NCBI GenBank assembly: GCA_963969495.1
Contig: OZ018329.1
Span: 149,976,502-150,040,501, forward strand
Source of the DNA: Ceratothoa steindachneri
Taxonomy: Eukaryota > Arthropoda > Malacostraca > Isopoda > Cymothoidae
Reading direction: 5' to 3'
Length of the DNA stretch: 64,000 nucleotides
Below, in pieces: positions 24,301 to 36,300 of this stretch; position 1 is the stretch's first letter; each line of letters begins with the position of its first letter. Position numbers and translations under genes: made by a program. Under the pieces are notes generated by a model. It searched no databases and had not been told where the DNA came from. It saw nothing but the letters and a program-made list of their open reading frames with translations.

Positions 24301-27300
24301 TTATCTTAATCCATGGGGGTTCCTAGATGGATGGGTCTGCTGCCATTTCAGCAAGCGACCAGGCCAAGATCGGAATGTGTGGTCCTGAGTCACCTCCCCT
24401 GGGTGGGGGTTCCCAGACCTAGACCAGAAGTGGCAAGTCCATTCAGCAGAGCCTAAATTATGTTGGGACCCCCTCATTGATGCTGGGGGGGGGATGCCAC
24501 TCGCTCTGCACTATATATAGCGCATTATGCGCCTGTACTCGTGAGCTCATTGCCTCCCTCAGTTGCCAATGACTCTCAATGCATCCGCAGCCAATCTCAT
24601 TGGTGCCTATGCCCACCAAGAGACGCTAGTCATACCCTAAGCTCTTTGGGGGTTTTGCCCAGGACACCACACCCTATTTGTCTCCACGGCTCTGCTCCCA
24701 AAGTGCCGGGAATATTTTGTTCAACCTTTTTGGAGTACACTTCGTTTCACACTGGATTCATGCCAGTGTACACCGATGGCTCAAGTTTTCCAGGCTTGGT
24801 TCTGCTTCCACGCTGTATCCCCTCTTTTAGAAGTCATTGGTTCTCTACCAATCGCTACGCCTGTCTTCATTGCCTGGCTGGTTGCAATATATCGCTTGTT
24901 ACAGGAGACTACATGTTGTGAGCTGTTTGGAGACTGGATTGTTATCTTTAGCAACTCACAAAGCACTTAATGTGCTCTCGTGGCAGTCTGGGGAATTATG
25001 GCGCATGTTACCTCTCCCTGGAAAGTGATGGGTGGGTTTGCTACTGTCTGTTCCTTTTATTCTGGATGGATTCATGTACTCACGACTTGTAGACTCCTTG
25101 ACTTCTTGGAGGAGGTTGGCCTCCTCCATTTTATTTTGGTGTTGGTTACAAGCTCTTGCACCCTGGGAGGTTGGCAGACCTCCCTGATGCTTCCTTCTCG
25201 TTGCTTTTGATTTTTGGTTTAGGCTTTTCATTGAACTCTAGGAGCTGTTGACCATAGAAGGTTTCTTTCCTTTCTAGGACTTACTGGTAGATTGAGAGTC
25301 TTAGCATCTCTTTGCCTGAACCTTTAGTGGGTGAAGTGGGTGCCACTCTCTTGTAGAGTCCTGTGTCTCCAAGTCCCCATATTCAGCCGTGGGTTGGGAT
25401 GTAGGAGCTTACGCTTCCTTAGTGCTCTCCTCCTTTTGGAATCTGCCTTGTATCCCAAAAAATGTCTCATAACCACCTTCAGGGGTTCTTTCTCGTATTC
25501 ACAATACTTCAAAAGTTAAAATACTTTACACTATGTAATAAAGAAATTGGTATAGTTTTTGCCTTTGAGCAGCATTCATTTAAGATTCCTTTATTTCTCA
25601 GTGAGATTTGACCCTTCTGAGTAATGTTGTGGTATCCAAACCACATGTAATTCAGCATTTAGTAGCCATTATGTAAATAATCTGATTGTATTTTATAAAA
25701 GCATGTATCATTATCATCAACTTTCTTACAAGGTGGGATTAGCATGCATCATTGCTATTACTGGATGACTGGATAAAGTCTGCAACAGCCCAGGCCATTG
25801 CTTATGTACTTACAGGGATAAAACTCCCAGCCATGTAGCTTCCCATGCCAGTGGGCCCTATCTGTGCTTAGTCCCCTTTTGAGACACATGCTGGTGTATG
25901 GTATCAGTAATGTTCCTAAAACACATAAAGTGAAATAAAAACCTTTCAATTGGTTATTTCAAACTTCGCTTTTGCTGTTTCAGTGGGTTTCATTTCCTTG
26001 TGGTGGTACACAATATGTTGCAATTATCAGTTAAAGCACAGTGTAGTTAGAGGTGGTATTCAGTTATTAACAGTGGTTATTCTCCTTTACATTGCGTCAG
26101 CCATGCCTAAGGAACCCTCCTCATCCATGTAACAAGTAACTTTCCAATAGACTACTCTAAAATTTCTAAAAACTTTCATATTATTTTTTCTTAGCCAAGA
26201 GCTCATTGCAACACAAGGAGAAACGAAAATTCATAGTGATGAAATTATTATGACATGCGGCTACTGCCCAACAGTCTTGGGCTTCCTTTTGAAAGCAGCC
26301 AAAAAGCGAAGATTCCACACCATTGTGGCGGAATGTGCTCCCCGATATGATGTGAGTTTTGTTTTTGTACTGGGGGACTCTTGTTTCCTACTTAGTAGCC
26401 TTGTTTCACTTTGATCACTTTTGATTATAATCAGATGAAAATGACAAGAGTTATTAATGTGTATAAGAAATAAAAAGGACAGGAAGGACAAGGAAGCAAA
26501 TATTTAAAGTAAGGATGTAGCAAATCAAGTGTTGAGAAGGAGGGTGAATGGAAGGTTATTTTGGAAGGGTGTAAAATGTCTTAACCAAGTCTAAAAGGGG
26601 TGTGGCTATATTAATGATGAGAGTGGGAGGCTACTGTCATACAACTTCCTTGCACATCCCATACTCAAACCATTTACTATATCTGATCACTGCTGAAATT
26701 TTCATTCATAACTTCTCACTTTCAGGTTCATGTGTACCAATGTCATTGAGGACAGGAGATCTCACTCCCTTAGTGGATACAGCATTGGTTTTATAACATT
26801 GAAGTGTTGGGTTGAATGACAAGCGAGAGTGGATATAGAGGTCTAGCCACCGATTGCTATATATTCTGTGTTTACCCTCCCTTGGATCAGGCAATCAACC
26901 AACACACTGTATATTTCCTCTCCTGTCTTCACTTCACAATATACTTCTCTATTCCAAGGAATTCTCATGATGCAAAGTTGTATCCACATACCCCTGATGC
27001 AGAATAGGTCTTCCTTCTCAACACCCCCTTTCCCTAAATGAAGACTAGCCCCTGGTGTCCTCAGGCTCACCAGTGAGTGTCATGCTGATCTAAATGTTGC
27101 TTCATTATCCAGTCAGGGAGATCTCATCCACCATCAAAAGCTGGATGGTCATTATAGTAGTAGTGGTCATTCAAGGCAGTCTGGTCACTTCAATCATCCC
27201 GCTTGTTCAATCCCTACAGCATGGATTTATATTATACCCCACCCAACACTCACTACTTTGTGCCATTTAATTTGTCACATCCTCACACATAATATGTAAA

Positions 27301-30300
27301 ACACTTCAGTCAATATTTTCATCTCACTCCCAGCATCTAACATCAGTTCATGCACATACACCAACATAGACAAAACTCGCCCCCTTGCTTTTTCTCATCA
27401 ACCTCACTCCATTGCCCTTCATCCCTTCCTGTAGATCATGACATAAGGTCTCCTACAGAGGTTGTATTGAAAGAGGTTCTGAGATAGTCAAGAGGGGTGA
27501 AGAATAAGATGAGATGTTTTCAGGTTACTACAGGTTGTAGCACAGGCAGTTGGGTTTATTTCATTTTTAAATTTATGTAAGGAAGAGGTGGTGTTCTGGT
27601 CACGGGGGGGGGGGGGGCAGAGAAACTGGTTCGGCATTCTAGAATGGCTTTGGATTGTCAATGTCGGTGGGCGGGGTCAGGTTTCACGCCCCCTAGTGTC
27701 CCTCTTTGCACCCCCTCCCAAAATTATAGAGCATTTGGTAAAAAAAAAAAAATCAACTGAGACATTTCACCAGACATCTCCCAGCATGGATTATGTCCAT
27801 TGTATTCAACAATCTCCCCCATCCCCTCGTAAGGAGCACAACGATTTGCCTTCCTGGCCTCCATGCTAACATGACTCAGCAGCTCGTCTGGCCCCAGCTT
27901 AGCCTCTTCTCCTTTGAGACAGACTGCATTTCTACCCTACTTCCTTACTTTTCCTACAACCTCTCCTACAACTCTCTTTTGTCGACCTCTAATTTCACAT
28001 GGTAGACACCGACCAGCTTTCACCCATCCATCCTGGAATGGGACTGGGGTGGTAGAGGACAATGCCCCCCCTCATCCTTGAGCTCCGGTCTAGGGGTGTG
28101 GGTTTTTAACAACCTGCTTTCTCCTTTCAATCTCTATCCATTTTATGCCATGCCCAAGGTGGAACCGCAATGCCGATGGGCTGTTGTGCCACTAGGCCGG
28201 AAGATTGACCTCAAGTGGTAGCAGTTGGCTCTGCCGTCCCGGTACTCACCCCTCGCAGAGCGGTCTACTGCATGGGGTGATTATCACTTGCTTACCATAT
28301 CACTAATAGGGTCACTATGCCCAATGGTGAGTATATAAAAAAAAAATATCTCCCTCTCCCATTCACCAGCAACAGAGCCACCCTAGGGCAGTTCTACTGA
28401 AAAAAATGGAGGTCCTCCCCCCCCACCCCCACCCCGCCCTGTGCTTTCACAGGAAACCCTACAAAACTCTTCAACCAGAGACTAGGGTTAGTCCTCTCCT
28501 TTGCTTATAGGTATAGGGTACTCCACCTCACCCCCTTCTCTGGAGGCGCCCTTGGGTGCTTCCCTCTTTCCAGTGGCAGTCCCCCCTCTTCTTTTTAATG
28601 GGACTGCCAAGAAAGGCAGGCGGCCCATAATTGACATTGCCATGATAGGGCCAACCCCCATAGGGGGAGGAGGGAAGACAGGGCCCATCGGCCTCTTCCC
28701 TCTAAAGACCTGCAGGCTTGCAAATTGAGCTTAGAGGGGGTCACCATACATGCCCCCCTCTCTTCCCCAACAAAAAACTTTCTGGCCAATGGGACCTTGG
28801 GGGAGGGGATTGCCACATGGAGCCCCCCCCCCCCTGAGATGGCCATGGTCCCTGAGGCAACCCAGCCCCAGACAGTCTTCCATGAGGATGAACGAGAATC
28901 CGCCCCTGTGCAAGGTCCTCCCCAGACGGCTCAGGTATCCAAGGCTTTACAAAGAGAGGAGGGATCTCCTCCTCCCGCTGATGCCCCTGTGACAGCCAAG
29001 ACCTTCTCCATCTCGAAGAAGGATCTGGCCTGGGGGCTTCGGCCAGCGGGGGGGGGGGGAAGCGAGTTCGTTCTCCGCCTTGCTCTCCTTAAAAGAAAAA
29101 GACAAAGACTCGGGGCTCCTCTCCTCCGCGGGCACGGACGGGGCAGTTGTCGTTTCGGTAAGTGACCAAGCCAAGATCGGCACGTCCGGCCCCGTTGCTT
29201 CCCCGTGTTGGAAGTCCCAGATGAAGACCTGAAATGCGCAGAGCGGAGCCTCGATTACTTCGGGGCCCCTCATTCAGAGGCTACCTGGCGTTTTCGAGCC
29301 TGCTGGCTTCAAGCGTTTCCTTGTTATTCCCTCCACTGATCGCAGCATGTTGGCTAAAGGTAACATAATCCATCAAGAGGAGAACTTAGCTAGCTTGATT
29401 GGTAGAGAGCCGAAGGTGACCCATTTCTAGGACGGTAGCCTTTTGGTGAATGCGTCGAACCTCTCCGAGGTGGCCATGATTAAGTGTCCTTCGGATACTT
29501 GATGGCACGCTTGTGAGTGTGACGCTGCACCATGAACTTCGTGAAAGGAGTAGTTTATGCTAGGTAACTTTGGACTACTCGATAGATGACATCACCTTAT
29601 CGCTGGCTGACCATGGGGCGGTCAAGGTCGAGCGTGTGATGAGAAAACAGGGAGGGGCCTCGAGACCCACCCCTACACTCTTCGTCACGTTCGATTGTTA
29701 CAAGCTCCATGAGTCGGTGCTTGCTGGTTGGAATCGCTACCGTGTGAAGGCATTCGTGCCACTGCCGCGGAGGTGGTGCTATTACTGTCACTGCTTCGGA
29801 CATACTAATCGTTCCTGTCGTGCAAAGTCGGGGTTACCCGAAGTCTGTGTAAGTTGCTCCAAGGTGTCACACGATAAATCAAAATCGTGTGTGGCCAAGT
29901 GTGTCAATTGCGGAGAGCCTCGCCCCTCTTCGAAGCAATGTGTTGCCTATCTCCTTGAGAAGGAAATCCTGGCCGTTCAGGCTTAAGATCGTCTCTCATT
30001 TCGCGAGGCTAAGGACTCGTTCCTGGTGCCCCCGGCGCTGCCTGGGACGTCCTATGCCTCAATGTTGAGAAAGACATCCTCTGCTTCTGGTCCATCCAGG
30101 CCAACGAGCATGGTCGTTTTTCCGCGCCCATTCGGAACCCTTATGAAGTTTCTACCCACCCTTGACGCTCCCCTGGTAGAGCCGGCGGCACAAAGGGTTC
30201 AGACCCAGCCCCGGCTAAAACCAGGGCTCCCCTCCCTTCCCCCAGCGTGACCGTACGGCCGCGCGCCTCCACAGAGTCGTTAGACTCACAGGAGGCAACA

Positions 30301-33300
30301 CCCCTGAAGAGGGTTGTGAGGCCATCTTCCGTGCTTCCTAAAGCTGCCTCTCGAAAGGAGGACAGCAACAAAGGAGCTTCGGCTCCTTCGCCCACACCCA
30401 GTAGTAGGCTGGATGGCTTAGAGACGGTAGATCCTCGAAAAGAGCCCCCCCCCCCGCACTTGCCTCCGGCCAACAGTGCCCGGAGTTATGCCTCCGGCAA
30501 GCGTACGGCCATTTACGTGAGGGTCTTCTCTTCGAACAGGGCTCCCGCATATCCTTCGAGCTAGGCCTGGCGGGCATATTCCTTCAATGGAATTGCTGTG
30601 GACTCCGGGCCAACTGGGAGAAGCTGCGGAGGCTCGTCTCCTCCCGTTCCCCGTTAGCTATCTTTTTGCAAGAGACAAGCTGGGCGCGTGACCCCTGCCC
30701 ACCCTCCCGGGGTATAAGGGTTTTGCGAAGCACGCCCGCCGCTCTTCTTGGTGGGCATACGTGTCTTCACTTAAAGGGAAAGACCCCTCTAGCAGAGGTG
30801 TGGAGGCGAGTCAAAAGGATTCGGAGCAAGTTCTCGCAGGACCCTCCCTCCTGTTCTCCAGGAGAATGGGTCCATAATCTTGAACACCGTGTCCGTGGCG
30901 GAATCCTTCGCGATCGCTTTCACCGCATTCTCTAGCTGGGATGCTGATCCGCCAGCATTCAATGTGCGTCGTGATGTCGTGGAAGGCCGCCAGCTGGACT
31001 TTACCTACAGAGGCCAAGAAGCCTTCAACAACAGGTTTACTCTGAACGAGTTGTGTTCTGTTCTCGCTTCGTGCGCGGATACCGTCCCTGGTCCAGACGA
31101 TGTCCCGTACGCCATGCTTCGACACCTGGGTGAGCGAGGCATGGCCTTTCTGTTAGATTTGTTCAACAGGATCTGGGTAGAGGGTATACTCCCAGATTAC
31201 TGGCGAATCTCAACTGTGCTCGCTTTTTGCAAACCGGGAAAAGATCACTCTACCCCGGCCGGTTTCCGCCCAATCTCTCCAACTTCCTGCGAGTGCAAGT
31301 TGATGGAGAAATTGGTAAATGATAGATTAGCCTTTTTTTTTCTGGACAGCGGAGGCCATCTGTCTTCTGTATAGTGTGGCTTCCGCAAGTTCCACTCAAG
31401 TCAGATGTTCTGCTCCGACTGGAAAATGCCGTCTGCTAAGCCTTCCTTCGTAGACAGCACTACGACACGGTGATTTTCGATCTGGAAAAGGCCTATGATA
31501 CCGCATGGCGATACGGTATCATGGAGACTCTCCACACGATGGGGGCCAGAGGACGCCGCCCAATATTTATATCTGAATTTTTGCGAGATCGTCTATTCAG
31601 CCTACAGGTGGGGGGAGCCCTCTCCGGCCCAATGGAGAAGGAAGAGGGTGTCCTGCAGGGTGTCCTCAATGTCACACTCTTTGCCCTGAACATCAACGGC
31701 ATCACCTCGGTGCTGCCGGAAGATGTTCTCGCTGCGCTCTACGTGGACGAACTTTCGATCACTTTTGGCGCGGCCCAGATGTCAACCCTGGAGCGTTGAC
31801 TCCAACAGGGATTGAACCGCGTCTCTCGCTATACCGAAGCGGACAGTCTTCGGTTTTCTTTGGCTAAGACTAAAGTGGTACACTTCTGCCGCCATCAATG
31901 GCTCCATCCTGACCCAGACTTATTTTTCAATGGGGTCCGCCTGGAAGTGGTGGACTCGCACCGTTTCCTTGGTCTTGTATCTGACCGACGCTTCGCCTGT
32001 TCCTGCGCCATCGATATTATTGGTTCCGTGAAGTTCAGCGCTGGTTCGTTCGAAGCTTGACTACAGATGCAAGTTTTATGCTTTCGCAGCCGAGCGTGTG
32101 CTGCAGAAGTTGGACTCGATCCACCACACCGGCCTTCGCTTGTCGACCGATGCCTTCCGCACTTCCCCCATTGAGAGCCTACTTGTCGATGCTGGGGAGA
32201 TGCCACTCGCTCTGCGCCGTGCACAGTGCATTTCGCGCCTGTACGCGCGAGCCCGCCGCCTCCCTCATTCATCCCCGTAAGGGGCGCGTTGATTTACAAT
32301 CCTGGCCGCCGTGCTGACGAGATTCAGCGCCCCGTCCCGCCCCAGCTTGGCATCCTTTTTCTCCTTCTGCTAACCCCTACTTCGTCTTCCCGTAAGGGGC
32401 GCGGCGGTTTGCCATCCTGGGCGCCGTGGTGACGGGATTCAGCGCTCCGTCCGGTCCCAGCTTAACCTATCCTCCTCCCTTCTGACGGGTGACAATAACT
32501 CTTGATTGAAGTTGCGTAGCCCTTAAACAATCAATCATCATTAATCCCTCATTCGCCAACAACTCACTGCAATCGCAGCTGATCTCGACGGTGCCCATGC
32601 CGCCGATAGACGCCAGTCATACCCTAAACCCTTGGGCTTTAGGACCAGGAAACTCTTTCGAGAGCGAGCTAGGTATAGCTCTCTGGTTGGTGGCGCTCTT
32701 GGTTCTGCCCAGGACGCCACCCTGGAGGGTACCACTTTTGACCATTTGTCGCCACGCCTCTGCTCCCAAAGCTTGTACGGGGCCGGGAGTATTGCGTTCG
32801 ACCTTTTTGGAGCATACCTCGTGTCACGCTTGAACCGTGCCAGTGTATACGGATGGCTCCAAGTCCCAAGAGGGGGTCGGCTTCCACGCCTTATCCCCTC
32901 TCTTTGAAGTCAGCGAGGCTCTTGTCTTCACGGCCGAGCTGGTTGCAATCCACCGCTCGGTACGGGAGATTACGCGACGTGCCCGGTACGGAGACCGGAT
33001 TCTAATTCATAGCGACACACAAAGCGCCCTGAGAAGCCGGGAAACGGAAGAGCGTAGGGAGTCCTACACTAGGGGACTCCCTCAAAGTTCTTCTGTTCAA
33101 TGCGAGGTCAATCAGGAACAAGTTTCTTGAGCTTCGTGGCCTCGTCGCAACAGAAGAACCTGAGATGGTGGCCATAACGGAGTCGTGGATAAAAACCTCA
33201 AGCCGAGATTTTGAAGGTGAAATCACGATTCCCGGTTACCAGCTCTTCCTGAAAGATAGGCCAGGCAGAGAGGGTGGCGGTGTGATGTTGTATGTCAAGG

Positions 33301-36300
33301 ATACTCTCAACTCGACGGATTGCAACATCGTATCCGACCATGAACTAATAGGTGTTGACCTAGAGATAGGTCCTGTCAGATACAGGACCCTGGTGCTTTA
33401 TAGACCTCCTGCCCAACTCCTTGAAAAGGACAGAGATCTGTACCAGCTACTAGGAGAACTTGTCGAAGATAGAGTGTGTATCGTCATGGCGGATTTCAAC
33501 ACGCAAGTTGACTGGGAAACCAGAGAACCCTGTGGCGAGAACGCACTACTCCTGGAGTTCGCGAACAACGAGTTCCTGACTCAATGGGTGAGAGAGCCAA
33601 CGAGAGGAGACAATATCCTCGACTTGGGTTTTCACCTCTGAGGATGACATCGTTGAGGACCTCTCTGTTGGCGAAGAGCTCGGTGGTAGTGACCACCGAC
33701 TAATTAGATTTGAGGTCAAAGTCCAGAAGGCAGGGCCTGCAAGTAGTAAATCGAGGAAACTTGATTTGAGAAGAGCAGACTTTACAGGTCTTCGTGCTGG
33801 ATTGACTGACGTGAGGCTGTTGAAGACTCGTGGAACAGTTTCAAAACCACATTCATGAGTCTTCAATCGCGTTTCATCCCTCTGAAATGCCCCCGTCGGT
33901 CTTTTGTTCAACCAAAATGGTTTAATCGAGAAATCGGCCAACTGCTTAGGGAGAAGAGAAATGTGTACCGGCAATCGAATATCTCGGGTGACTTTGACGA
34001 ATACCGGAGGCTATCCAGGAGAGTGAAGTCCAGCATAAGGGCGGCTAAGCGTTCTGAGGAACTCCAAGTGGCGAGATTCTGTAAAGAGAATCGCAAGGAA
34101 ATTTTTGGATATGTAAACAGCCGTAAACCAATTCGTCGAACGATTGGCCCTTTGAGGAATGAGGAGGGGACATTAAAGCACTCAGATGCAGAAAATGCTA
34201 ACCTCCTCAACGACTACTTCTCTTCAGTGTTTACTGAAGAGTGTGGTCCCATCCTTCAGCCAACGAGTTCCTACTCGGGAGAAAAAGCTGGAGGATATAG
34301 ACTTCACCGAAGGAGAAATAGAAAAGAAGATCACTGACCTAATGACGAATAAGTCACCTAGCCCGGTTGGCTTTCTACCTAAAGTGTTGAAAGAAGTGCG
34401 CGATCAAGTGTCACGACACCTGAGCGCAATCTTTAACATCTCAATCCGCCCGAATGCGTTCCAAGAGACTGGCGTGAAGCGGAGGTGACTCCTATCTTTA
34501 AGAAAGGAGACCGTAGCCAACCGTCGAACTACCGACCTATCAGTCTGACTTCGATAGTCGGTAAACTCATGGAAAGCATGATGTTGACAAAATGACTTCG
34601 CATTTAGAGTCAAACCTGTTACTGAGGAGTTCCCAGCACGGCTTCCGAAGGCAACGGTCATACCTGACGAACCTTGTGGAATTCTTCCACTTCGTCTTCA
34701 GTGAGCACGATCGGGTCAAGGCGGTGGATGTGGTGTACTTAGACTTTCAGAAAACCTTTGATAAGGTACCACAGCGCCGCCTCCTCCGAAAAGTGCGAGC
34801 GCTGGGCATAGACGGAAAAATAGCCGGTTGGATAGAGAACTGGCTAAGTGGCAGACGGCAACGGGTGGTAGTGAATGGACAGGCTTCTGAGTGGGTGCAC
34901 GTTACTAGCGGGGTGCCTCAAGGTTCTGTCCTTGGACCACTACTATTCATCATCTACGTCAACGATATGGACGGTGACATGGTTGCCAAGATTTCCAAAT
35001 TTCCCGACGATACCAAGCTTGGTATGAACGTTGCAAAGGATGGAAATACTGCCCACCTGCAGGAAGATCTTCGGAAGATTGGGGAGTGGTCGGACACATG
35101 CAAATGCCTTTTAATGTGAGCAAATGCAAAGTGATGCATATTGGCCACCGAAACCCCCAATCTCAGCATATCCTTAAGGGCACTGCTCTTGAATCCACCG
35201 ACACTGAGAAGGACTTGGGTGTAACAATCACTAGTGACCTCAAGTTCTCGAAACAGTGCATTGAGGCGGAGAAAAAGGCCCAAAGGATGCTAGGCTACAT
35301 AAAGCGCCAGTTTGGATATCGGAACAAGGAGATTGTACTGTGTTTGTACAATTCACTTGTGCGACCGCACCTGGAGTATGCCGTACAATTTTGGAGTCCT
35401 TGATTTCGAAAGGACATCGCGAGATTGCAACGCGTGCAAGACAGGGCAACCAAACTGATTCCCTCTATCAGACCTAAAAGTTATGAAGATAGATTAAGGG
35501 AATTAGATATGTTCTCGTTGGAAACCCATAGACTGCGTTGTTAGCTCATCGAAGTTTTCAAAATACTTCGAGGGTTCGACAATGTTGACTACGGGGATGT
35601 TTTCAAACTTGTTGAGAGCAAAACAAGAAATCACGGCTTTAATCTTGAACTGAAGCGATACAACCGCGATCTGTGTGGAAAAATTTTCACGTACAGTATC
35701 TGCGGTAGTTGGAACGCACTTCCGGTGGAAGTTGTCAACAGTGAATCTGTTGACCAGTTCAAGTCAAGACTTGACAGGGTCTTAAAAAGTGGCCGTTTAA
35801 GGACGTAAAGCATTTGAGCAGAGATGTTCCCGCTCGACTGCTAGTACAAAGGTACCCTATTTGAATGGACCGTAAGGTCTTCTAGGGTACCTTCTTTTCT
35901 TGTTACTCTTGTGGCATTGGAATCTCGCATCCCCTGGTTCCCGATATCCGTGACGCCACGGTTTTGGCGAGTCGGGCAGATGTCGAGATTATCTTCTGAT
36001 GGGTACATAGACATGTTGGAATGAGCGCGCCAAAGATTCCGCGAGGACTGGGCGACCACACCAGCGTTTCGCTCTTCCTCACACCGATTACATGGCAGGA
36101 ATAGTTGCGCTGCAACTGTTTCCATGGATCTACCCCTCAATGCCGCGACGGCTTCAGGTTGCTTTCTATCGTCTCCGAATTGGACACACTCGCGGGACGC
36201 ACCGCCATTTGATGGAGTGCTCGCCTGCACCTTATTGTGACGACTGCGTTGTCCCCCAGACTGTTCGGTAGATTCTTGTTTAATGTCTCAGTCTGGGTGA

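Noticed and set aside
26843..27070. Minus-strand 75-codon ORF in an EIF2B2 intron.
   Set aside because: No motif recognised, no splice support, codon context like surrounding non-coding sequence.
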